Source of the DNA: Capnocytophaga sp. ARDL2
Lineage (GTDB): Bacteria > Bacteroidota > Bacteroidia > Flavobacteriales > Flavobacteriaceae
Direction of reading: 5' to 3'
DNA: 64,000 nt
Assembly: GCF_041530365.1 (NCBI RefSeq)
Contig: NZ_CP168034.1
Coordinates: 310,001-374,000, forward strand
Position numbers and translations under genes: made by a program. Within the stretch, counting starts at the first letter, position 1. The number at the start of each line of letters is the position of its first letter. The notes beneath the pieces are model-generated. The model saw only the letters and a list, made by a program, of their open reading frames with translations, had not been told where the DNA came from and ran no database searches. Shown here piece by piece: positions 48,039-56,473 of the stretch.

Positions 48039-49118
48039 ATGTTTAAAAAGAAAAATATACTCTACACCCTTGTATTGTTTTGCCTGTTTGCGTTGTTTTC
48101 GGTAAAATGTGGCTTTTCTCAACAGAAAAACTACTTGGTTCACACGGTGGCTTTTTACAATTTGGAAAACCTATTTGATATCATAGACGACCCTAAAAAG
48201 TTTGACGATGAGTTTACTCCAAATGGTGCAAAAAGCTGGGACAAACATCGCTACGAGCAAAAACTGAAAAACTTGAGCAAAGTACTTTCGGAAATCGGTT
48301 ACGACCAAACCAAACAGCCTCCGACAGTCATTGGTGTATGTGAGATTGAAAATCAGCAGGTATTGCAAGACCTTGTAAATCAACCACTACTAAAACCCTA
48401 CAACTACGGAATTGTTCATTACGATTCACCTGACAACCGAGGAATTGATGTGGCATTGCTGTACAGAAAAGACTATTTTACTCCAACAAATACTCAACGA
48501 AGACCGTTATTGCTTTTTGAAAACGATAAAAAATCTCCAAATGGTAAAAAACGAGTGTTTACACGCGATCAGTTGGTGGTAAGTGGAAAATTGGAAAACG
48601 AAGACATTCATTTTGTGGTGAGCCACTGGCCGTCGAGAGGTGGAGGCGAAAAAAAAAGCGAGTTTAAACGAAAGGCAGCAGCCAATCTCAACCGCAATAT
48701 TATAGACTCGCTAAGTAATCGACACAAAGAAGCAAAAGTCATCACTATGGGAGATTTTAACGATACTCCTTCCAACTATTCGGTTGACAAAATACTGAAT
48801 ATCAGCAATGATAAAAACGACGTTTCCGATCATCAATTGTACAACGTCTTAGCTCATTTTTACAAAAAAGGCGAAGGAACCATAGCATATCGTGACACTT
48901 GGATGATTTTTGACCATTTGATCATCACTCCTGCCCTACTCAATAACGAGTACAATTCGTATAAATTGTGGAAATCGGGGATTTTTAGACCGAGTTACCT
49001 CATCGAAAGCAAAGGAAAATACAAAGGTTATCCCTTGAGAAATAAAAATGATGGTACACCAGGATACAGCGACCACTTTCCTGTATACCTGTATTTGATA
49101 AAAGAAAAGAGAAAGTAA
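48039..49118 (+). CDS. Endonuclease/exonuclease/phosphatase family protein
   Basis: 359 residues. The N-terminal hydrophobic segment (about 7-27) acts as signal or anchor. The metal-dependent catalytic motifs of the EEP superfamily are present: FYNLENLFD near 40, GVCEIEN with the catalytic Glu near 100, VVSHWPSRGGG near 196, MGDFNDTPS near 236 and the final YSDHFPVYL His near 348. It is an exported nuclease or phosphodiesterase; substrate unknown. A terminator shared with the M20 gene follows. Confidence 0.9.
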   Translation: MFKKKNILYTLVLFCLFALFSVKCGFSQQKNYLVHTVAFYNLENLFDIIDDPKKFDDEFTPNGAKSWDKHRYEQKLKNLSKVLSEIGYDQTKQPPTVIGVCEIENQQVLQDLVNQPLLKPYNYGIVHYDSPDNRGIDVALLYRKDYFTPTNTQRRPLLLFENDKKSPNGKKRVFTRDQLVVSGKLENEDIHFVVSHWPSRGGGEKKSEFKRKAAANLNRNIIDSLSNRHKEAKVITMGDFNDTPSNYSVDKILNISNDKNDVSDHQLYNVLAHFYKKGEGTIAYRDTWMIFDHLIITPALLNNEYNSYKLWKSGIFRPSYLIESKGKYKGYPLRNKNDGTPGYSDHFPVYLYLIKEKRK

Positions 49119-49153
49119 AAAAGAGGCTGTCCGATTTGGACAACCTCTTTTTT
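49119..49153. terminator. Bidirectional terminator
   Basis: AAAAGAGGcTGTCC-gattt-GGACAaCCTCTTTTTT between the converging nuclease and M20 peptidase genes. Confidence 0.9.
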
Positions 49154-49157
49154 ATAA

Positions 49158-50546
49158 TTATTTACTCAACTCTGTAAAATATTTGTAAAACAATGGAATG
49201 GTTTCGATACCTTTAAAGTAATTGAACAATCCATAATGCTCATTTGGTGAGTGAATTGCATCCGAATCCAATCCGAATCCCATCATGATGGTTTTTGATT
49301 TTAATTCTTTTTCAAACAAAGCTACAATTGGAATAGAACCTCCCGAACGCACTGGAATTGGAGCTACACCAAACGAGTCGTTGTAGGCTTTTGCAGCTGC
49401 TTGGTATCCGATAGAGTCGATAGGAGTAACATATCCTTGTCCTCCGTGATGAGGTTTTACTTCTACCTTTACCGATTTTGGAGCAATGCTTTCAAAGTGT
49501 TTTTTAAACAATTCTGTGATTTCTTCCCAATCTTGATTTGGCACCAAACGCATCGAAATTTTTGCGAATGCCTTTGAAGGAATTACTGTTTTTGCTCCTT
49601 CGCCTGTATATCCTCCCCAGATTCCGTTTACATCCAATGTTGGACGGATAGAGTTTCTTTCGTTGGTCGTATAACCTGCTTCTCCGTGTACATCGTCGAT
49701 GTCTAAAGCTCTTTTGTATTCTTCCAAAGAAAAGGGTCTTTTGCCCATTTCCTCTCTTTCTTCTTTTGACAATTCTTCTACTTTGTCATAAAAACCTGGA
49801 ATGGTAATACGGTTGTTTTCGTCGTGCAAAGAAGAAATCATTTTCGTCAAAATATTAATCGGATTTGCCACTGCACCACCGTACAATCCTGAGTGTAAAT
49901 CGCGGTTTGGACCTGTAACTTCCACTTCTACATAGCTCAAACCTCTCAATCCTGTAGTAATTGATGGTTGTGTATTTGAAATCATACCTGTATCTGAAAT
50001 CAAAATCACATCGTTTTTCAATTTTTCATGATTTCTTTCTACAAACCAAGCCAAAGAAGGCGAACCTACTTCTTCCTCACCCTCAATCATAAATTTCACA
50101 TTACAAGGCAATGTATTGGTTTTCATCATCAATTCCAATGCTTTTACGTGCATAAAAAACTGACCTTTGTCATCACAAGCACCACGAGCAAAAATAGCTC
50201 CTTCTGGGTGAATATCTGTTTTTTTGATTACAGGTTCAAACGGAGGCGAATCCCATAATTCGATTGGGTCGGCTGGTTGCACATCATAATGTCCATATAC
50301 CAAAACCGTTGGCAATTCAAGGTTGATGATTTTTTCACCATACACGATAGGATAGCCTGGTGTTTCGCATAATTCTACTTTATCGCATCCTGCTTCTTCA
50401 AGGAAAAATTTCACTTTATCTGCCGTGTTTAATACATCTTGAGAAAAAGCACTGTCTGCACTAACAGAAGGAATTTTCAACAAGTCAATCAATTCATTTA
50501 CAAAACGATCTTTGTTTTCGTTGATGTAATTTTTTATAATTTCCAT
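49158..50546 (-). CDS. M20 family dipeptidase
   Basis: A cytoplasmic zinc dipeptidase of 462 residues (no signal peptide). Metal-binding and catalytic motifs are VYGHYDVQPADPIELWDSPP (about 83-102), RGACDDKGQ near 120 and EGEEEVGSPSL near 155; a further His ligand lies in IHSPNEHYGLF near 437. The central dimerisation domain contains the conserved LHSGLYGGAVANP. Likely role: hydrolysis of dipeptides taken up by the cell (PepV/CNDP-like). Single gene, 113 bp from tRNA-Leu, which points the other way. Confidence 0.94.
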   Translation of the reverse strand: MEIIKNYINENKDRFVNELIDLLKIPSVSADSAFSQDVLNTADKVKFFLEEAGCDKVELCETPGYPIVYGEKIINLELPTVLVYGHYDVQPADPIELWDSPPFEPVIKKTDIHPEGAIFARGACDDKGQFFMHVKALELMMKTNTLPCNVKFMIEGEEEVGSPSLAWFVERNHEKLKNDVILISDTGMISNTQPSITTGLRGLSYVEVEVTGPNRDLHSGLYGGAVANPINILTKMISSLHDENNRITIPGFYDKVEELSKEEREEMGKRPFSLEEYKRALDIDDVHGEAGYTTNERNSIRPTLDVNGIWGGYTGEGAKTVIPSKAFAKISMRLVPNQDWEEITELFKKHFESIAPKSVKVEVKPHHGGQGYVTPIDSIGYQAAAKAYNDSFGVAPIPVRSGGSIPIVALFEKELKSKTIMMGFGLDSDAIHSPNEHYGLFNYFKGIETIPLFYKYFTELSK

Positions 50547-50610
50547 ATTAATTATGTTTACTAAAAAAAGATATTTTCAACAAATATAAATGAAAATTCT
50601 CAAATTTCTC

Positions 50611-50640
50611 TTGTAGAATAAAAATTTCTTTCTATCTTTG
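50611..50640 (+). promoter_or_regulatory. Promoter of tRNA-Leu
   Basis: TTG (50611-50613), a 19-bp spacer and TATCTTTG (50633-50640), 19 bp upstream of the tRNA. Confidence 0.82.
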
Positions 50641-50659
50641 CACTGTCTTAATACCACTC

Positions 50660-50741
50660 GCGGGTGTGGTGAAATTGGTAGACACGCCAGACTTAGGATC
50701 TGGTGCCGCAAGGTGTGTAGGTTCGAGTCCTATCACCCGCA
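50660..50741 (+). tRNA. tRNA-Leu (TAG)
   Basis: An 82-nt class II tRNA. Acceptor GCGGGTG (50660-50666) pairs with CACCCGC (50734-50740), discriminator A741. The anticodon stem-loop CCAGACTTAGGATCTGG has anticodon TAG. A variable arm TGCCGCAAGGTGT and the T-loop GGTTCGAGTCC follow. CCA is not encoded. Confidence 0.96.
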
Positions 50742-50743
50742 CA

Positions 50744-50778
50744 AGAAAGAATCAGCGAAAGTTGGTTCTTTTTTTGTT
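50744..50778 (+). terminator. Terminator of tRNA-Leu
   Basis: AAAGAATC pairs imperfectly with GGTTCTTT followed by T-rich sequence; a modest hairpin. Confidence 0.55.
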
Positions 50779-50964
50779 TTTATTCTGCAAAATATAATAA
50801 AAAAACTTTTAAATTATAAAACAACAATTTGTCAGATCATCATCAACTAAAAAGTGATTTTCAACTTAATTATTTTTCACTTTTTCATTCTTTTTAACAT
50901 GAAAAAATAATTTATGGCACGCAAATTGAAATAAAGCAAACAAACAATTAAAATTTAATGGGTT

Positions 50965-52371
50965 ATGAGAAATTATGGTATAGCAATTTTAGCAGGATTA
51001 TTCCTTTTAGGAGGAGATGCACAGGCACAGAGAAAAGGAAGAGGAAGTACAACAACTGTAATAGCTCAGAATTACGATGTGTCAGACAACTTGGATTTAC
51101 AAGCTGTTGCATCAATTTTTGGTGAATCAAATGATTTGGAAGACTTCGAAAGAAGATTGAACAACCCAGAATATCAGATATCAAATTTAGACTTGAACAA
51201 AGATGGCTATGTAGATTATTTGAGAGTAATCGAAGTGCCAGATGATGACAATCGTATCATCGTAGTTCAAGCGGTATTAGGAAAAGACTTATTTCAGGAT
51301 GTAGCAACCATCGAGTTGGAAAGAAGAGTAAACCAACAAAGAAATACAGTGGTAAACGTTCAGATTGTAGGAAATCCTTACTTGTACGGACACAACTATA
51401 TTTATGAACCTATTTATTACCACAGACCTGTATTTTTTGACTACTTCTGGATGTCGACGTATAGACCGTATTGCTCTCCTTGGCATTGGGGACACTACCC
51501 TTCGTATTACTACTATTGGGCACCTATGCCAGTGTATAGATACGTACACCACATTCGTCCAATCGTAAATGTGAGAAACGAATACCGCTATGTAGAAACA
51601 AGAAGAATTTCGAGTGCAAATCGTTCTATTTCAAACGTAAGTGGTAGAGCTTATGAAACGTATAACCCAAACAGATCGTTTACTCAAAGAAATAGTAATG
51701 TGAGCAACAGACACACGCTAGACCAAACGAGAAGTATATCTACAGTTTCAAGAGAAACTGCTATCGGAGATGGTCGTAACGTTACTAACGATAGAGATAT
51801 TGCAAACAGTAATGACAGAGGAATAACTACTATTGAAAGAGGTGTTGCAAACACTACTGGAAGAGGTACTGTAAACAGCACAAGAGAAGTTTCTAACGAC
51901 AGAGCAACAACTTTTGACAGAAGTTATGGTCATGACAGAAGTATTTCTACCAACAGAGCAGTAAACACAAACTCAAGACAATCTATCTCTGTAAATGATC
52001 GTTTTGAAAGAGGTACTGTAAACACTTCGGACAGAGCAGTAACCACAAACAACGCTCGTATCGAAAGAGATAGCAGATTCAATACTTCTACTCGGTCTAC
52101 AAACGAAAGTTCATCGAGAAATACTACGATTATTCCTAGAAATAACACTACTATTTCGAGAAGTGTAAACAACTCAGTAAACAGCAATTATAACACCAAC
52201 AGAGGTTATAATACCAGCTCATCAAGAGGTAGTTACAACACTTCAAACAGTAGCATGAGCAGAGGAATGTCTTCCGGAATGTCGAGAAGTAGCGGTATGT
52301 CATCTGGAATGTCAAGAAGCGGAGGAAGCATATCTTCAGGAGGACGCTCAGTATCATCAGGAGGAAGATAA
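50965..52371 (+). CDS. Exported protein with low-complexity Ser/Arg/Asn C-terminus
   Basis: 468 residues with a signal peptide (MRNYGIAILAGLFLLGGDAQAQ). Residues about 35-135 form a conserved domain with an EF-hand-like loop LDLNKDGYVDYLRVIE. Residues 140-210 are rich in Tyr, Trp, His and Pro (PSYYYYWAPMPVYRYVHH). Residues 215-468 are a long repetitive segment rich in Ser, Arg, Asn and Thr with many short R-S/N-R-x motifs, ending SSGMSRSGGS-type repeats. It is probably envelope-associated. I know similar flavobacterial proteins but no assigned function. A terminator follows. Confidence 0.75.
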   Translation: MRNYGIAILAGLFLLGGDAQAQRKGRGSTTTVIAQNYDVSDNLDLQAVASIFGESNDLEDFERRLNNPEYQISNLDLNKDGYVDYLRVIEVPDDDNRIIVVQAVLGKDLFQDVATIELERRVNQQRNTVVNVQIVGNPYLYGHNYIYEPIYYHRPVFFDYFWMSTYRPYCSPWHWGHYPSYYYYWAPMPVYRYVHHIRPIVNVRNEYRYVETRRISSANRSISNVSGRAYETYNPNRSFTQRNSNVSNRHTLDQTRSISTVSRETAIGDGRNVTNDRDIANSNDRGITTIERGVANTTGRGTVNSTREVSNDRATTFDRSYGHDRSISTNRAVNTNSRQSISVNDRFERGTVNTSDRAVTTNNARIERDSRFNTSTRSTNESSSRNTTIIPRNNTTISRSVNNSVNSNYNTNRGYNTSSSRGSYNTSNSSMSRGMSSGMSRSSGMSSGMSRSGGSISSGGRSVSSGGR

Positions 52372-52394
52372 TTTAAACTATAAAACTACTCGAT

Positions 52395-52424
52395 TTAAAA
52401 CCACCTTTTTTAGGGTGGTTTTTT
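52395..52424 (+). terminator. Terminator of the Ser/Arg/Asn-rich protein gene
   Basis: AAAACCACC (52397-52405) pairs with GGTGGTTTT and is followed by TTTT, about 25 bp after the stop codon. Confidence 0.85.
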
Positions 52425-52502
52425 CATATTATACATTTTTTTAACATAATATTTGTTGTATATAAATTAGGGATTACGAATTTGTTTTCCTATTTTTGCA
52501 AT

Positions 52503-52799
52503 ATGCAAAAGTGGATTACACATTTCTTAATCGTTTTATTCGTAGGGTTTCTTTCAACTCCTACCGCTTTTGCTATGACAGATAAAGAAATAGAAAACTA
52601 CATTCTTGCCGAAGAAGAAGAGGAAAGCCACAACTCCAAAAACGGTGAAATCAACGAAAACGAAGTTTTTGCCGATTTTTCCAAAAGTGTAAAGCCTCTC
52701 TTTTCTGCCGAACAAATCTTTCATTTACACACCACTACTCACACACTTTCTGATGATTTGGTAGTGCGTATTCCGTCTCCACCTCCGGAGTTTTCTTAG
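52503..52799 (+). CDS. Small exported protein, unknown function
   Basis: 98 residues when started at the ATG at 52503 (MQKWITHFLIVLFVGFLSTP); an upstream in-frame start at 52482 would place seven residues over the promoter-like TATTTTTG near 52491. The signal peptide probably ends after TPTAFA. The mature part is short and acidic (ILAEEEEESHN) and ends RIPSPPPEFS. No domain is recognised. Such small secreted proteins are common in flavobacteria. Confidence 0.6.
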   Translation: MQKWITHFLIVLFVGFLSTPTAFAMTDKEIENYILAEEEEESHNSKNGEINENEVFADFSKSVKPLFSAEQIFHLHTTTHTLSDDLVVRIPSPPPEFS

Positions 52800-53041
52800 T
52801 TTATTTTTTTCATTTCTATTTGGAAAGAACACTTGTTTACATACATTATTAAAGTAGTGTAGGATATTTATATTAGTAAATTTACAGAAAATATGTATGT
52901 ATAAACATTAATTGAAATTACACTTTATTTCAACAAAATTATTGTACTTTTTATTGAAGGTTGAACTTGTAATTTAAAGTTTTTCTTTTTGATATATTCT
53001 AATATTTTGTTGAATAATCAATTTATAATCAGCTAAATATT

Positions 53042-53560
53042 ATGCTTATGAAAAATCTAATCAAATTATTGACATTTGTAGGAGGTGCATCTATTTTTAT
53101 GGCTTGTTCGAGTAGCGGTGGAAGCGATTCGGATGACTCAAGTGCTTTCTATATCCGCTATAAAATAGACGGTGAACAAAAAGAATTTAGAAACAGTTCG
53201 GTAGCAGCAAATTATAAGTATATACGCTCTTTAGAACGCCACATTTTACTTGATGTTGGCGGAAAACTTACTCCTACTTTGGACACAAAAGAAAGCATCA
53301 CCATCGACTTGTATGTACCAGAAACATCCAATACCAACTTAGTAGCTGGCACCTATTCTACAGGAAATTCGAGCAGTTATTACTTTGATGTAAAGTATTT
53401 TAAAGAAACTGGATACATCTACGAAGATGAATTTACAGTAACCTTTACACAAATTGATAAAAAAGTTGCTAAAGGTACATTTTCAGGTACTTTAGAAAAT
53501 GGACAGGTAATTACAGACGGGGAGTTTTATACAAAAGTACATTATAGCAAAGTCGAATAA
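53042..53560 (+). CDS. Putative lipoprotein (DUF6252-like)
   Basis: 172 residues, or 170 if the second Met (MKNLIKLLTFVGG, 53048) is the start. The lipobox is FMACSSSGG. The mature protein is beta-rich with the pattern FTVTFTQIDKKVAKGTFSG and DGEFYTKVHY, as in flavobacterial DUF6252-type outer-membrane lipoproteins. Function unknown. It lies 41 bp upstream of the SulP transporter on the same strand. Confidence 0.72.
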   Translation: MLMKNLIKLLTFVGGASIFMACSSSGGSDSDDSSAFYIRYKIDGEQKEFRNSSVAANYKYIRSLERHILLDVGGKLTPTLDTKESITIDLYVPETSNTNLVAGTYSTGNSSSYYFDVKYFKETGYIYEDEFTVTFTQIDKKVAKGTFSGTLENGQVITDGEFYTKVHYSKVE

Positions 53561-53601
53561 TCATAAAAAATTTCAACTAAAATTAATCATAAACATTAAA
53601 A

Positions 53602-55191
53602 ATGAATTTTTCAAACTTTACAAAAGAAATCAAGCCTAATTTTGCATCAGGGCTTGTGGTATTCTTAATTGCGTTGCCTTTGTGTTTAGGTATCGCCGTT
53701 GCATCAGGTGCACCGCCATTGGCAGGTCTTATATCAGGTATCGTAGGTGGTATCGTAGTAGGAGCATTGAGTAATTCTCATATTTCTGTTTCAGGACCTG
53801 CGGCAGGATTGACAGCTATAGTATTGGCAGCAATCAATGATTTAGGAACTTTTGAATTATTCCTTTGTGCAGGAATTATTGCAGGAATTATACAAATAGC
53901 CTTGGGAATTTTCCGTGCTGGTAGTATTTCCAACTATTTTCCGACGAGTGTCATCGAAGGAATGTTGGCGGGTATTGGGATTATCATTGTATTGAAACAA
54001 ATTCCCAATGCCATCGGTTTTGATGCAGATTTTCACAACAACGAAAGTTTATTTGACAACGGATACAGCTGGGATGCCATCTCGAGTTATCTAAACAATA
54101 TGGCAAATTCTATCCATTACGGTGCTATTATTGTAACTTTGGTTTCTTTGGCTATCTTGTTGCTATGGGAAAACATTCCTTCCTTGAAAAAACTGAAAAT
54201 GCTACCAGGTGCATTGGTTGCTGTTACAGTAGGTATCTTGTTGAACCAACTCGTTTTTGCAGGAACTTCTCTACATATCACAAGCGAACACTTGGTAAAA
54301 TTGGAAATTCCTAAAACATTAGACGAATTCAAATTTCCAGAATTATCAGGATTTTTAAATCCTAAAGTTTGGGTTGTAGGAGCTACCATTGCCGTAGTTG
54401 CATCGATTGAAACTTTGTTGTGTATCGAGGCAGCAGACCGTTTGGATACGCGTCGTAGAATTACAGATACCAATTTGGAATTGAGAGCTCAAGGAGTAGG
54501 AAATTTGATTAGTTCGTTTATCGGTGGATTGCCTATGACTTCGGTAGTAGTGCGTTCGTCTGCCAATGCCAATGCAGGTGCTACCTCAAAAATGTCGGCT
54601 ATCATCCACGGAATATTGTTACTCATCTGTGTATTGGTGATTCCGATGGTATTAACAATGATTCCGATGGCTACTTTGGCAGCAGTATTATTATTGGTAG
54701 GATATAAATTGGCAAAACCGGCTACGATTATGCACTTTTGGCATAAGGGAAAATACCAATTCATCCCATTCATTGCTACTGTCATTGCCGTAGTTGCAAC
54801 AGACTTGTTGAAAGGTGTGGGAATCGGTTTGGTGATTTCTATTTATTTCATTTTGCAAGGAAATATGAAGAGAGCCTACTATTTCAGCAAGGAAGAATTG
54901 GAAAATGCAGATGAAATTTCATTGAAATTGGCAGAAGAAGTATCGTTTTTAAACAAAGCAGCTATCAAAAAGACACTGAAAAACATCAAAGAAAATTCAA
55001 AAGTAACGATAGATGCAAGAAGCACTTCGTATATCGCAACCGATGTATTGGAATTGATACAAGATTTTGCAAACATCCGAGCAAGAGAAGCCAATATCGA
55101 AGTAGAATTGTTAGGGTTTAAAACCTCATATAGAGACTACGAATCCGACCAACATTCGCATATCATTATCGAGCATAGAAGGTCGATTTAA
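53602..55191 (+). CDS. SulP family inorganic anion transporter (probable bicarbonate)
   Basis: 529 residues, 10-12 membrane segments. The N-terminal NFASGLVVFLIALPLCLGIA, the conserved SGPAAGLTAIVLAA near 72-85 and the core segment RLDTRRRITDTNLELRAQGV near 280-300 mark the SulP family. The C-terminal about 90 residues form a short STAS-like domain (VTIDARSTSYIATDVLELIQ). A beta-carbonic anhydrase follows on the same strand after 121 bp, so bicarbonate is the most likely substrate, though sulfate cannot be excluded. Confidence 0.9.
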   Translation: MNFSNFTKEIKPNFASGLVVFLIALPLCLGIAVASGAPPLAGLISGIVGGIVVGALSNSHISVSGPAAGLTAIVLAAINDLGTFELFLCAGIIAGIIQIALGIFRAGSISNYFPTSVIEGMLAGIGIIIVLKQIPNAIGFDADFHNNESLFDNGYSWDAISSYLNNMANSIHYGAIIVTLVSLAILLLWENIPSLKKLKMLPGALVAVTVGILLNQLVFAGTSLHITSEHLVKLEIPKTLDEFKFPELSGFLNPKVWVVGATIAVVASIETLLCIEAADRLDTRRRITDTNLELRAQGVGNLISSFIGGLPMTSVVVRSSANANAGATSKMSAIIHGILLLICVLVIPMVLTMIPMATLAAVLLLVGYKLAKPATIMHFWHKGKYQFIPFIATVIAVVATDLLKGVGIGLVISIYFILQGNMKRAYYFSKEELENADEISLKLAEEVSFLNKAAIKKTLKNIKENSKVTIDARSTSYIATDVLELIQDFANIRAREANIEVELLGFKTSYRDYESDQHSHIIIEHRRSI

Positions 55192-55306
55192 TGCCCCTAG
55201 CCCCCGAAGGGGAAACTATATGGAGGCAAATTTCTATAAAAATAATTTATTAACTATCCTTTTCATCTCCTCCCCCTTGGGTGAGGTTGGGAGGGGCTAA
55301 AATTAC
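55192..55306. repeat. Dispersed CCCCTAGCCCCCGAAGGGG-type intergenic repeat
   Basis: The block begins CCCCTAGCCCCCGAAGGGG and ends CCCTTGGGTGAGGTTGGGAG, i.e. its two ends are roughly inverted copies of each other. This type of sequence recurs between flavobacterial genes. It lies between the SulP and carbonic-anhydrase genes, which therefore may not form a simple operon. Confidence 0.6.
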
Positions 55307-55312
55307 AATATC

Positions 55313-55993
55313 ATGTCACATTCGTACAAACAAATTTTTGAAAACAACAAACAGTGGATTGAAAAGAAATTAGGGGAAGATTCTAATTTTTTTGACAAAT
55401 TAGCAGAGGGACAATCTCCAGAATATTTATACATCGGTTGTTCGGATTCTCGTGCTACGGCAGAAGAATTGATGGGTTTAAAACCAGGTGAAGTATTCGT
55501 ACACAGAAACATTGCCAATGTAGTAAATACTTTGGATATGAGTTCTACGGCGGTAATCGAGTATGCAGTAAGCCACTTGAAAGTAAAACACATCATTGTA
55601 TGCGGACATTATGGTTGTGGTGGTGTAAAAGCAGCTATGACACCGCAAGATTTAGGATTGTTGAACCCATGGTTGCGAAACATTCGCGATGTGTATAGAT
55701 TGCACAAAGAAGAATTGGATGCTATCCAAGACGAAAAAGCAAGATACAACCGTTTGATTGAATTAAATGTACAAGAGCAATGTATCAATGTAGTGAAAAT
55801 GGCATGTGTACAGGAGCGTTACATTCAGGAACACTACCCTATCGTTCACGGATGGGTATTTGACCTAAAAACAGGAAAGTTGATCGACTTGGAAATCGAT
55901 TTCGAGAAAATCCTAAATGACATCCAAAAAATCTACGATCTAACCAACACAAAATGGGGTATGGGAAAAAGTCAAAATAAAAATTTGAAATAA
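55313..55993 (+). CDS. Beta-class carbonic anhydrase
   Basis: Interconverts CO2 and bicarbonate; cytoplasmic zinc enzyme of 226 residues. Zn ligands and catalytic residues are visible in YIGCSDSRATAEEL (Cys and the Asp-Arg dyad near 41-45) and VCGHYGCGGVKAAM (His and Cys near 98-102). FVHRNIANVV near 62 is also characteristic. The neighbouring SulP transporter suggests a joint role in supplying bicarbonate for carboxylation. Confidence 0.96.
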   Translation: MSHSYKQIFENNKQWIEKKLGEDSNFFDKLAEGQSPEYLYIGCSDSRATAEELMGLKPGEVFVHRNIANVVNTLDMSSTAVIEYAVSHLKVKHIIVCGHYGCGGVKAAMTPQDLGLLNPWLRNIRDVYRLHKEELDAIQDEKARYNRLIELNVQEQCINVVKMACVQERYIQEHYPIVHGWVFDLKTGKLIDLEIDFEKILNDIQKIYDLTNTKWGMGKSQNKNLK

Positions 55994-56001
55994 TTTTTTA
56001 T

Positions 56002-56035
56002 AAAAAAGGTAATTCAACACGAATTGCCTTTTTTG
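56002..56035 (+). terminator. Terminator of the carbonic anhydrase gene
   Basis: AAAAAAGGtAATTC-aacac-GAATTgCCTTTTTT, about 10 bp after the stop codon. Confidence 0.9.
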
Positions 56036-56124
56036 TTTATGAAGTCATCTTGACTTTTTTCTCACGCTTTCCCTTCTAAAATGAGGGGTAGTCGCATCCC
56101 AATAATGTATAGGGACAAGGTGTT

Positions 56125-56310
56125 TCTCAAGCAGATAATCACGGATTTTTTGAAATGATTTAAAAATACTGCACTTAAAAAACGATTAAACCTACGGTTT
56201 AAAGCAGATTACCACAGATTTTGTTTTTTTGATAAATCAAAAAAAATCAGCGAAAATCAAATCAACAGAAAAAATTATAAAAATCTATCTTCATCAGCGT
56301 GAAATAAAAC
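56125..56310. repeat. Dispersed intergenic repeat, copy 2 of an inverted pair
   Basis: Reverse complement of the block at 13605-13775. The core GATTAAACCTACGGTTTAAA and GATAAATCAAAAAA are shared. The 56036-56473 interval has no gene; it also holds a G-rich remnant near 56085. Confidence 0.7.
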
Positions 56311-56448
56311 TAAAATTTAAAAGTCGAGATAACTTCTAAAAAAAAAAACAAAATTATGAAATAGGGTTAAGAATGATTAACCCCTGCAAAAACATTTATC
56401 CAAAAATAAATAATAAGAATAAAAATATTTAACCCCTACATTTTTTTA

Positions 56449-56456
56449 TATTTTTG
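56449..56456 (+). promoter_or_regulatory. -7 promoter element of the symporter gene
   Basis: TATTTTTG, 17 bp upstream of the ATG; no clear -33 TTG. Confidence 0.5.
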
Positions 56457-56473
56457 CAAAAAATAGACAGAAA

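Noticed and set aside
50638..50850. Open frame across the tRNA-Leu region
   Set aside because: It translates the tRNA gene itself and its terminator.
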